NCBI GenBank assembly: GCA_002455255.1 | Contig: DKKL01000024.1 | Span: 1-5,808, forward strand | Origin: Candidatus Tepidiaquacellales bacterium UBA6667 | Lineage (GTDB): Bacteria; Bacteroidota; Ignavibacteria; Tepidaquicellales; Tepidaquicellaceae | Direction of reading: 5' to 3' | Length of the DNA: 5,808 nt | Shown: piece by piece, positions 1-5,790 of the stretch | Layout: each line of letters opens with the position of its first letter | How positions within the stretch are numbered: the first letter of the stretch is position 1 | Notes under the pieces: model-generated | The model's database searches: none | What the model was told of the DNA's origin: nothing | What the model saw: only the letters and a program-made list of their open reading frames with translations | Translations under genes and position numbers: made by a program

Positions 1-54
1 AAACTTTCAATAAACAACATTTCACAAACCAAAAGAATGATTTTAATGAAGTAA
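1..54 (+). CDS. 3' end of a T9SS-sorted protein gene (partial, cut by window edge)
   Basis: Frame 1 reads 17 codons, KLSINNISQTKRMILMK, then a TAA stop at 52-54. This is the final beta strand and basic end of a type A T9SS C-terminal sorting domain. It is identical in protein to the last 17 residues of the next gene, and its DNA differs at one base only (24 versus 2149, TCA versus TCC, both Ser). Similarity stops within two bases after the stop codon. The gene is therefore a tandem paralogue, at least at its 3' end, of the gene starting at 74. Nothing can be said about its N-terminal part. It most likely encodes another secreted or cell-surface protein that shares an operon with the two genes downstream. 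Confidence 0.8.
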   Translation, partial: KLSINNISQTKRMILMK

Positions 55-73
55 TCCGGTTTTCAAATTTTGA

Positions 74-136
74 ATGAAAAAATTAACTCAATTCATATTA
101 TTATTCTCTTTTTTGTTTTCTTCGCAACTTTTCTCA
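74..136 (+). other. Signal peptide-coding segment, predicted cleavage before Gln22
   Basis: Residues 1-21 have a basic N-terminus (MKK), a core rich in Leu, Phe and Ile, and Leu-Phe-Ser before Gln22, fitting the -3/-1 rule for signal peptidase I. There is no lipobox cysteine, so this is not a lipoprotein. The mature protein would begin QVQWQW, leading directly into the first propeller strand. Confidence 0.7.
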
Positions 137-2179
137 CAAGTTCAGTGGCAATGGCAAATGCCTCAGCCAACCGGCAATATTTTATATGATGTTAAAATGC
201 TGAATGAAAACACTGGATATACTTGTGGTGCAGCAGGAAATATTCTCAAAACTACAAATGGCGGCTTGAATTGGGTGATGTTGAATACTGGTTTCAATAA
301 ACGATTGTGGGCTATGTCAATAATTGATTCAATAAATTTAATTGCAGTGAGTGATTCTGGACTTTATATTAAATCTTCAAATTCCGGTTTGAATTGGTCA
401 TTACATAGTATCGCTTCTAGTAGTTCAATATTTAACATAGAATTTATCAATCACCTGACAGGTATAATATGTGGTTCTAATAGTCTTATAATGAAAACTA
501 CTGATAAAGGCAATACTTGGTTTACATTAAATTCAGATATATTTTCTTCTTTTTTTGAAATTGCATTTATTGATTTAAACACAGGTTTTATAGGAGGAAA
601 TAGAACCTTAATAAAAACGACTAATAGTGGATTAAATTGGTTCAGTATACCTATAACTTTCACGCAACCTTTTTCTCAAATTAGAGGATTAAATACCATA
701 GGTTCAAATGTTGTTTGTGGTATGATTGTACTTGATGAAAAAATAATTTACTCTACTAATCAAGGAGTAGATTGGAGTTATTATAATATAACATTTCCAA
801 CACTCGATGGTAGTAACGATATTTTAAGAAAAATGAAATTTATTAATCCTTCAACGGGATATTTAACTACTGATTTTGGAAGAATATGTAAAACAACTAA
901 TGGTGGAGTTAATTGGTCTGTGGATTCAACTTTTAAATTTAATTTTTATAGAATCGGTGTATTATGGGATGTAGAAGTTATAAATAATTCTGTACTTGTA
1001 ACAGGAGGTGGAGGAACAATAATTCGTTCGACAAACTCAGGACAAAATTATAGTTTAATTCAAGGTTGGAAACATCAACTAAACGACATCAAATTCATAA
1101 ATCAACAAACCGGATTTGTGGTCGGCGAAAGAGGGGATATTTTTAAAAGCACAAATCAAGGGACTACATGGGATAAGATTAATTCTAATACAATTAATAA
1201 TTTAACATCAGTTGATTTTTTAAACTCGCAAACCGGATTCATATCCGGTGATACAGGTACAATCCTCAAAACTACTAATCAGGGATTAAATTGGAATAAA
1301 ATTACAATACCCTTTAATAGACTTATAAATAAAATTCATTTTAAAAATTTCTCAACTGGATATTTTACAAGTTCCTATACTATTTATAAAACTACTAATA
1401 GTGGTGATAATTGGTTTAGAACTGATTCAAATTTCAATGAGATTTTTACCGATATTTATTTCTTAAATAATGATACAGGATTTGTAAGTGCAGGAACTGA
1501 AATTTTTAGGACTTTTAATGATGGTGTAAACTGGATATCAAGTGGAACAGTACTTTCAAATTCCATAAGCTTTATTAATAATTCAACGGGTTTTACAGGT
1601 AGCGGTAATAGAGTTTATAAAACTACAAACACAGGTATATCTTGGACCGGAATTCATACAGGTGGATTGGGGATTAAATCAGTTTATTTTGGAAGTGATC
1701 AGAAAGGTATGGCCTGTGCTTTAGACGGTTATATCGTTAGAACTACAAATAGTGGAGTTAATTGGGAAAGAGTATATTTAACTAATAACACAATGTTTAA
1801 GATTTCTTTTTTAAATCAAGAAACAGGATTTATAATAGGAGACTGGGGTAATATTATAAAAACAACAAACGGTGGTCTTACGTTTACTGAAACCAATGTA
1901 ACCGAAACAATTGATAATTTCGAACTTAAACAAAATTATCCGAATCCGTTCAATCCAGAAACAACTATTCCATTTACTGTCAATAAAAATAATTCAGATG
2001 TAAAACTTCAGATTTATGACATTAACGGTAAATTAATTTCAACTTTAATCAATAAAATTTATCAGTCGGGAAGTTATGAAACAAAATTTATCGGTAACAA
2101 TCTCTCGACAGGTGTATATTTTTATAAACTTTCAATAAACAACATTTCCCAAACCAAAAGAATGATTTTAATGAAGTAA
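74..2179 (+). CDS. Secreted YCF48/Asp-box double beta-propeller protein with T9SS type A sorting domain
   Basis: This 701-residue protein starts with a Sec signal peptide: KK at 2-3, a hydrophobic stretch at about 7-20, and likely cleavage after S21 (LFS|Q). Fourteen repeats follow, each with an F-x-N-x-x-T-G-[FY] strand and a turn of type T-T-N-x-G-x-N-W. The closing aromatics are W67, 108, 149, 189, 234, 281, Y326, W366, 407, 447, 487, 524, 564 and F604, spaced mostly 40-41 residues. This is the YCF48/HCF136 (Asp-box, BNR-like) pattern. HCF136-type proteins are seven-bladed, so 14 repeats suggest two propellers (1-7 and 8-14); this is inference. Repeats 5-7 have 45-47 residue spacing and are divergent. 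From about residue 611 comes a type A T9SS domain, with NYPNPFNPE at 621-629, YDINGK, and the GVYFYKL and KRMILMK end. The substrate or partner is unknown; there is no sign of a catalytic domain. Photosystem assembly, the role of plant HCF136, should not be assumed. The ATG lies 19 bases after the previous stop, with no Shine-Dalgarno, as is usual in Bacteroidota. The signal peptide directly follows this ATG, which supports the start. Confidence 0.93.
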   Translation: MKKLTQFILLFSFLFSSQLFSQVQWQWQMPQPTGNILYDVKMLNENTGYTCGAAGNILKTTNGGLNWVMLNTGFNKRLWAMSIIDSINLIAVSDSGLYIKSSNSGLNWSLHSIASSSSIFNIEFINHLTGIICGSNSLIMKTTDKGNTWFTLNSDIFSSFFEIAFIDLNTGFIGGNRTLIKTTNSGLNWFSIPITFTQPFSQIRGLNTIGSNVVCGMIVLDEKIIYSTNQGVDWSYYNITFPTLDGSNDILRKMKFINPSTGYLTTDFGRICKTTNGGVNWSVDSTFKFNFYRIGVLWDVEVINNSVLVTGGGGTIIRSTNSGQNYSLIQGWKHQLNDIKFINQQTGFVVGERGDIFKSTNQGTTWDKINSNTINNLTSVDFLNSQTGFISGDTGTILKTTNQGLNWNKITIPFNRLINKIHFKNFSTGYFTSSYTIYKTTNSGDNWFRTDSNFNEIFTDIYFLNNDTGFVSAGTEIFRTFNDGVNWISSGTVLSNSISFINNSTGFTGSGNRVYKTTNTGISWTGIHTGGLGIKSVYFGSDQKGMACALDGYIVRTTNSGVNWERVYLTNNTMFKISFLNQETGFIIGDWGNIIKTTNGGLTFTETNVTETIDNFELKQNYPNPFNPETTIPFTVNKNNSDVKLQIYDINGKLISTLINKIYQSGSYETKFIGNNLSTGVYFYKLSINNISQTKRMILMK
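1904..2179 (+). other. T9SS type A C-terminal sorting domain (gene at 74-2179)
   Basis: The last ~90 residues carry the order typical of this domain: a linker, FELKQNYPNPFNPE (616-629), a strand with IPFTV, then KLQIYDINGK, a GSYE turn, STGVYFYKL and a Lys/Arg-containing end. In known T9SS cargo this domain directs export across the outer membrane and is then usually cleaved. The last 54 bases almost exactly match positions 1-54. Confidence 0.9.
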
Positions 2180-2221
2180 TTATTCTTATTAAATACCTTT
2201 AACTAAAAAAATTAAAAAATT

Positions 2222-2296
2222 ATGAGACACAAAAAAATTGCTCATATTATGAGCGTAGGATTTCTTTGCTTAATTTTTAACTTTCCTGTATTATCC
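2222..2296 (+). other. Signal peptide-coding segment, predicted cleavage before Gln26
   Basis: Residues 1-25 show a basic start (RHKK), a hydrophobic core (VGFLCLIFNF) and a Val-Leu-Ser|Gln junction that suits signal peptidase I. Cys16 lies inside the hydrophobic core and has no lipobox around it, so lipoprotein processing is unlikely. Confidence 0.65.
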
Positions 2297-3922
2297 CAAC
2301 TTCAAAGTGATTATCCATTTAAAGCAAAAAGTGATTTGAATGGAAATATTTATATTACCGGAGAAGTATTAAACTCACAAAACAATACTTACGATATATT
2401 AATCCAGAAAATTGAAGCTGGAGTAACTGTAATCAATAAAACACATTCAACTCCTCACGGAAATGACAAAGGTTACGATATTGAATTTGATACTGAAGGC
2501 AATATTTATGTCGTCGGTTCCATATATAATAATGTAACTTCAAGTAATGATATCATTGCTTTAAAATACAATGCCAATGGCACTTATGCTTGGAGTTTTG
2601 TTGTCCAGTCATCTTTAGACGATAAGGGAATTTCACTAACAAGAATTTCTGAAGATTACATTGCCATCTGTGGCTACATTTCATATCAATCAAACGATAA
2701 AAATTTTTACACTGCAGTATTAAGCACAAACGGTGTTCTTCAATGGGAACATGAATACGGTATTAACTCGCTCACCAATGATGATATTGCTACTCACATT
2801 ACTCACGATGATTATTACATTTATGTTGGTGGATATTCTTACACTAACAATACTTATAAAAACGACCTGATGTTCTTAACTTATTCTCATTCCGGTACTC
2901 TTGATGAATATCTTAAATTAGAAACTGAGGATAATGAAAAATTAACTTCGTTCGTCATTTCTGAATATTCACAGGATGCAGTAATTAAATCTAATAGATA
3001 TAGCACTTCCGAAGTTGATAAACCGGGAACAAGCGTTAAATATATAATGTCCGCTTATATCAAATTTAACTCAATTACTTTAACTTCTGAATTTGATTGG
3101 GTAAGAATATTTGGTAATAGTGGTGTTGATATTCCTACAAGTGCGGCAGTTGACTCGGATCATAATCTTATAGTTACCGGTTATAGTTATAATCCGCCAA
3201 ATAACTATGATTTTGTTACTTTGAAATATGACAAAGCCGGCAATGATATTTGGCAAAATTTTTATAATGTAGCATATCAATCAAATAACGGTATTGACAA
3301 AGCTTCATCAGTAAAAATAAATAATCAGAATGAAATATTTGTAACAGGTTACAGTGAGTTTACTCAATCTCAATATGTAACTATAAAATATAATCCGGAT
3401 GGTTCTCAGGATAATTTTGAAGTTTGGGAAAAATTTTACTCTCCGGAACTTGGTAATTTGAATTTAAGAAATTTAAATAAATATTCTTATTGTGCCCTTG
3501 ATTCTTCAGGGAATCCGACGATTCTTGCTTTCGCTTATAATGACTCTCTTGATATTATTGCCGGGAGGAAATATTCTCAAATAGGGAATATAGCTTCTAC
3601 TCTTCCGGTGAAAAAATATTTAAGAAAATCAAGAAAGTTTACTCCCGTTTTTTCAGGCAACTCCATTACGAACTCAAATAACTTTCCGAACCCGTTCAAT
3701 CCGGTTACTAATATTTCTTTCTCTCTAAATGAACCCGGCAATGTTGAAGTTTCAATTTACGATATCACAGGAAAAAGAATTGCAAATTTATATAACGGAT
3801 ACTTAAATTCCGGTCAACAATCTTTTAGATGGAATGCCTTCGGGTATGCAAGTGGAATTTATTTTTACATAATCAGAAATAATTCGGCAACAATTACTAA
3901 AAAAATAACATTACTTAAATAA
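2222..3922 (+). CDS. Secreted SBBP-type beta-propeller repeat protein with T9SS type A sorting domain
   Basis: This 566-residue protein has a signal peptide (basic RHKK at 2-5, hydrophobic 12-24, likely cleavage after S25, VLS|Q). The body repeats a unit of a D-x-x-G-N-I-Y-V-T-G-Y-S type strand, then a strand like YDFVTLKYDKAGNDIW. Cores lie at residues 41-47 (GNIYITG), 93-99, 145-151, 198-204, 314-320 (HNLIVTG), 370-376 (NEIFVTG) and 430-436, with a weak one near 251-257. That makes seven clear repeats and perhaps an eighth. This resembles the SBBP (beta-propeller) repeats of secreted Bacteroidota proteins. A type A T9SS tail follows from about 484: NFPNPFNPVT (487-496), VSIYDITGKRI, a GQQ turn, GIYFYII and a TKKITLLK end. 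No catalytic motif is visible; a binding or surface-structure role is likely but unproven. It lies 42 bases after the previous stop and is probably in the same operon. The upstream sequence is A-rich without a Shine-Dalgarno. ATG at M10 is an alternative start, but it would remove the basic part of the signal peptide. Confidence 0.9.
   Translation: MRHKKIAHIMSVGFLCLIFNFPVLSQLQSDYPFKAKSDLNGNIYITGEVLNSQNNTYDILIQKIEAGVTVINKTHSTPHGNDKGYDIEFDTEGNIYVVGSIYNNVTSSNDIIALKYNANGTYAWSFVVQSSLDDKGISLTRISEDYIAICGYISYQSNDKNFYTAVLSTNGVLQWEHEYGINSLTNDDIATHITHDDYYIYVGGYSYTNNTYKNDLMFLTYSHSGTLDEYLKLETEDNEKLTSFVISEYSQDAVIKSNRYSTSEVDKPGTSVKYIMSAYIKFNSITLTSEFDWVRIFGNSGVDIPTSAAVDSDHNLIVTGYSYNPPNNYDFVTLKYDKAGNDIWQNFYNVAYQSNNGIDKASSVKINNQNEIFVTGYSEFTQSQYVTIKYNPDGSQDNFEVWEKFYSPELGNLNLRNLNKYSYCALDSSGNPTILAFAYNDSLDIIAGRKYSQIGNIASTLPVKKYLRKSRKFTPVFSGNSITNSNNFPNPFNPVTNISFSLNEPGNVEVSIYDITGKRIANLYNGYLNSGQQSFRWNAFGYASGIYFYIIRNNSATITKKITLLK
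3674..3922 (+). other. T9SS type A C-terminal sorting domain (gene at 2222-3922)
   Basis: Residues 485-566 hold NFPNPFNPVT (487-496), ISFSLNEPGNVEVSIYDITG, a GQQSFRW strand, SGIYFYII and the basic KKITLLK end. This is the same domain type as in the gene upstream, but clearly diverged from it, unlike the near-identical tail at positions 1-54. Confidence 0.9.
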
Positions 3923-3934
3923 TCTAATCTATTA

Positions 3935-3981
3935 ATAATGCCTGCGGCAAGCCCAAGTGGGAACCCGCCTGCAGGCATTAT
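3935..3981. terminator. GC-rich hairpin between convergent genes, probable bidirectional terminator
   Basis: The arm 3935-3945 pairs perfectly with 3971-3981 (11 bp, core atgcctgc/gcaggcat), enclosing 25 bases that contain short extra C-tract/G-tract pairings. Bases 3940-3976 are 27/37 G or C, in striking contrast to the AT-rich genes on both sides. It begins 12 bases after the plus-strand stop and ends just before the minus-strand stop, where it could end transcription from both directions. A U-rich stretch follows on the plus strand (3988-3992 and beyond); the minus side is only moderately T-rich. It also looks like a dispersed palindromic repeat recruited as terminator; that part is inference. 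Confidence 0.65.
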
Positions 3982-3982
3982 C

Positions 3983-5395
3983 TCATGTTTTTAAATCTTT
4001 TATCTTTTGTAATAACCACTTCTTATCAGGAACAACATTAGGATGTGAATTTATTTCCTTTCCTAAAATTTCTAACTCTATGTTAATATTTTCTTCTCGG
4101 TACTCCTTTAGTTCTTTCAATCCAATTAATTCCTTTATAAAATGTCTGAATGTATCTATATACTTCCTGTGTCTGTCTGCTAAATTTTTATTCCTTTCTC
4201 CAAATTTTCTCAAATTCTCAAGTTCAAATCGGATAGATTCATGATTATTTAATTCATAATACGATTTTATATATAAAAATTTTACACTGAAAAATTTAAT
4301 GTGTTGATTAGTTCTTATCTTCGCCAAAATCGAAAGCGTTTCTTCATAATTTCTCTTCGCAAATGCTATCTTTGCATAAAACAATTTTAAATCATTTTCA
4401 TTTATACTGCTGTTTATTACTTTTAAATGTTTTTCTATAAATCTTTCAAGCCATTCCACATTATCAGTTGCAAGTGAAATAGCTACTATGTTTGTAAATA
4501 AATCTACCGGTAAAATATTATTTATATATGAGAAACCCTTCTCTTCAGCAAATTTGAAAATCTCCATTAACTTATATTTCGTATCGGAATCATTTGTATT
4601 TATTACTATTAACTGATACGCATTTATAACATATCCGTAATAAAAATATAACTGTGCCAAATCAAATTTATAAATGTTCTTTTCTAAATAATTTTTCAAT
4701 TCTTCAATTGTGGAATTAGTATCCTCCCTCACTGATAATTTTTGTACAATTTTTACTGCAAGATATATTATATATACATTAGGATGCTTATCTTTTACTA
4801 TCTTTTCTGATTTTTTAATTTCACTCTCTATTTTATCAAGATACTTTAAATCATATTTATAATTTTTTCCTGTAAAAAAACTGTGAACTAATTTATTGTT
4901 TACATTATGCAGATATTGAAAGTAAAAATTCATTTCAATATTTTCACTTATTTCATCCAACAAATATGGATAATCAAATTTTGTTTCATCAAGAGAAAAC
5001 TTATAATATTCGTTTTCAATAGTTACTTTGTTGTTGTAATAATTATCATCCCGCTTATATGTATTCTCAAATTGTTTCCTGAACTTTGTTATCAGATATT
5101 TATATCTCTTTGGCACATCCCTCGATTGTAATCCGCTCAAAATATACATCGACTGTGAGTTTTTGTCTTTTTCAAATTCCTTAAGTAAAATAAATTTCTC
5201 TATTAACAAGTTAAACTTTTCTGATTTATCCTTACCTAATTTCGCTAATATATCAGAATCATTCTTAAATTCACCTGATAAATATTCATTGAAAATATTT
5301 AAAAATTCTTTATCCGTATTATAATACGGTGATCGAAGAAATTTTATAAATTCCTTCTCATCTTCCTTTGTAAAACTTTTTAAAGTTCTAATCAT
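3983..5395 (-). CDS. Conserved helical (TPR-like) cytoplasmic protein of unknown function, Bacteroidota-type family
   Basis: This 470-residue protein has no signal peptide or membrane segment and is rich in Lys, Glu, Asn and Ile, almost entirely predicted helix. It matches a hypothetical protein family I recall from Bacteroidota genomes. Shared features are an N-terminal F-x-K-F-L-x-S-P-Y-Y-N motif (16-26), a K-R-D-D-x-Y-Y stretch leading to an E-x-E-Y-Y-x-F helix (114-133), TPR-like helices such as LFYAKIAFAKRNYEETLSIL (338-357) and FLYIKSYYELNNHESIRFEL (373-392), and a C-terminal K-K-W-L-L-x-K-I/L motif (458-465). Length is close to what I remember for the family. No catalytic residues are recognisable; a scaffold or protein-binding role is a guess from the fold. 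It is convergent with the T9SS genes and appears to be its own transcription unit. The start is supported by the N-terminal motif lying at the expected distance; it lacks a Shine-Dalgarno. The gene ends in TGA right beside the hairpin. Confidence 0.85.
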   Translation of the reverse strand: MIRTLKSFTKEDEKEFIKFLRSPYYNTDKEFLNIFNEYLSGEFKNDSDILAKLGKDKSEKFNLLIEKFILLKEFEKDKNSQSMYILSGLQSRDVPKRYKYLITKFRKQFENTYKRDDNYYNNKVTIENEYYKFSLDETKFDYPYLLDEISENIEMNFYFQYLHNVNNKLVHSFFTGKNYKYDLKYLDKIESEIKKSEKIVKDKHPNVYIIYLAVKIVQKLSVREDTNSTIEELKNYLEKNIYKFDLAQLYFYYGYVINAYQLIVINTNDSDTKYKLMEIFKFAEEKGFSYINNILPVDLFTNIVAISLATDNVEWLERFIEKHLKVINSSINENDLKLFYAKIAFAKRNYEETLSILAKIRTNQHIKFFSVKFLYIKSYYELNNHESIRFELENLRKFGERNKNLADRHRKYIDTFRHFIKELIGLKELKEYREENINIELEILGKEINSHPNVVPDKKWLLQKIKDLKT

Positions 5396-5398
5396 CTA

Positions 5399-5406
5399 CA
5401 AATATA
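5399..5406 (-). promoter_or_regulatory. Possible Bacteroidota -7 promoter element (TAnnTTTG), very close to the start codon
   Basis: Read on the minus strand this is TATATTTG, an exact match to the Bacteroidota -7 consensus TAnnTTTG, ending three bases before the ATG of the helical protein gene. If it is functional, transcription would begin at or inside the start codon, giving a leaderless mRNA. No TTG lies at the usual -33 distance upstream, and the sequence is AT-rich, so a chance match is quite possible. Confidence 0.25.
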
Positions 5407-5438
5407 ATCATTTTTATTTTTACTATCGTTATAGACAG

Positions 5439-5479
5439 CCCTACAAAGCCCCCCTTTGGAGGGGGATATCACTGTAGGG
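5439..5479. repeat. Nested hairpin: ccctaca/tgtaggg around a C5/G5 stem
   Basis: Outer arms 5439-5445 and 5473-5479 are perfect 7-bp complements. Inside, 5450-5454 (ccccc) pairs with 5461-5465 (ggggg) over the six-base loop tttgga. It lies 44-84 bases upstream of the minus-strand start codon, so it could sit in or before that gene's leader. It resembles the C-run/G-run palindromes common between genes in this bacterial group. Confidence 0.6.
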
Positions 5480-5497
5480 ACACGCCACGGCGTATCC
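5478..5497. repeat. Imperfect palindrome of the ggacacgcc/ggcgtatcc type
   Basis: The arm 5482-5486 (acgcc) pairs with 5489-5493 (ggcgt). After one mismatch (5481/5494), 5478-5480 pairs with 5495-5497, giving eight pairs. It overlaps the right arm of the preceding hairpin by two bases, so the two palindromes are fused. I recognise the gtagggacacgcc pattern as a frequent intergenic repeat in environmental bacterial genomes; that is from memory. Confidence 0.5.
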
Positions 5498-5519
5498 ACA
5501 CAACCACCTCTAAAATTGT

Positions 5520-5590
5520 TGTGTCATTCTGCTTGCCCCTACGGGGATGAGCGAAGCGACTGCCTGTCCCGATTTATCTAAAAAGATTCC
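5520..5590. repeat. Dispersed-repeat copy A (tgtgtcattctg ... gattcc), interrupted
   Basis: Begins tgtgtcattctg (5520-5531) and ends gattcc (5585-5590). Compared with copy B it carries an extra 18 bases (5530-5547) between attc and tgagcg, and that insert contains the small hairpin cccc-tac-gggg (5536-5546). Bases 5548-5572 then align with copy B 5611-5632, allowing a few gaps and changes. The right half of the tcccga palindrome seen in B is missing here, so A looks like a rearranged or decayed copy. Confidence 0.55.
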
Positions 5591-5599
5591 TTTTTTAGA
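5577..5599. repeat. AT-rich hairpin joining the two repeat copies
   Basis: The arm tctaaaaa (5577-5584) is the perfect complement of tttttaga (5592-5599), with a seven-base loop. It lies at the junction of copies A and B. No poly-T tail follows on either strand, so I do not call it a terminator. Confidence 0.5.
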
Positions 5600-5600
5600 A

Positions 5601-5651
5601 TGTGTCATTCTGAGCGCAGCAGCTTGTCCCGACAGGTCGGGAAAGAATCCC
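5601..5651. repeat. Dispersed-repeat copy B (tgtgtcattctgagcg ... aagaatccc) with internal palindrome
   Basis: This stretch follows the tgtcattctgagcg...aagaatccc layout that I recall as a widespread intergenic repeat in Bacteroidota and related genomes. Its centre holds a perfect 7-bp palindrome, 5627-5633 (tcccgac) with 5636-5642 (gtcggga). Its first 12 bases are identical to those of copy A, 81 bases upstream. Confidence 0.6.
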
Positions 5652-5684
5652 GTAAGAAAAATATTAAATCCTTCGCTTTACCCA

Positions 5685-5720
5685 AATTTGTGCAATTCGT
5701 CCAATTCGTGAAAATTCGTG
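5685..5720. repeat. Short tandem repeat, aattcgt core every 9-10 bases
   Basis: The heptamer aattcgt occurs at 5694-5700, 5703-5709 and 5713-5719, preceded by a degenerate unit aatttgt at 5685-5691. The 9-10 base period is roughly one DNA helix turn. Such attcgtg tandems are familiar from intergenic DNA in this group; there is no open reading frame across it. Confidence 0.55.
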
Positions 5721-5732
5721 GTGAGTATTTCA

Positions 5733-5750
5733 CTCTCCCGCAGGAGTCTC
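5733..5750. repeat. 18-bp direct repeat, copy 1
   Basis: The sequence ctctcccgcaggagtctc is repeated exactly at 5791-5808. It contains a small ctcc/ggag stem with a cgca loop (5735-5746). The flanks of the two copies are not alike, so only the 18-bp core is shared. Confidence 0.6.
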
Positions 5751-5790
5751 TTTCAAAAAAACTATTAAGAAGGACTCCAGCGTTCTTACC

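Noticed and set aside
451..663. 70-codon minus-strand reading frame
   Set aside because: It is antisense to the YCF48-repeat gene, whose repeats continue uninterrupted through this segment. The frame has no recognisable motif.
74..2179. Photosystem II assembly factor (true Ycf48/HCF136)
   Set aside because: The repeats belong to that superfamily, but the T9SS tail, the doubled repeat number and the secreted, non-photosynthetic context argue against this role.
2204..2211. -7-like promoter element (TACCTTTA) before the gene at 2222
   Set aside because: It misses the final G of TAnnTTTG and no TTG is found at the right distance. Chance is likely in such AT-rich DNA, and co-transcription with the upstream gene explains expression.
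3080..3280. 66-codon minus-strand reading frame
   Set aside because: It lies antisense inside the SBBP-type gene, across well-formed repeats, and its product is low-complexity Ile-rich sequence.
3957..4244. 95-codon plus-strand reading frame starting in the hairpin
   Set aside because: It begins inside the GC-rich palindrome and then runs antisense to the conserved C-terminal part of the helical protein gene. The Ser/Phe/Leu-rich product is what antisense of Lys/Glu-rich coding gives.
4907..5131. 74-codon plus-strand reading frame, hydrophobic product
   Set aside because: It is antisense to the conserved N-terminal half of the helical protein. The Ile/Phe richness is an artefact of AT-rich antisense, not a membrane protein signal.
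5577..5599. Rho-independent terminator
   Set aside because: The stem is AT-rich, with no GC core and no T-run following on either strand, and no gene ends next to it.
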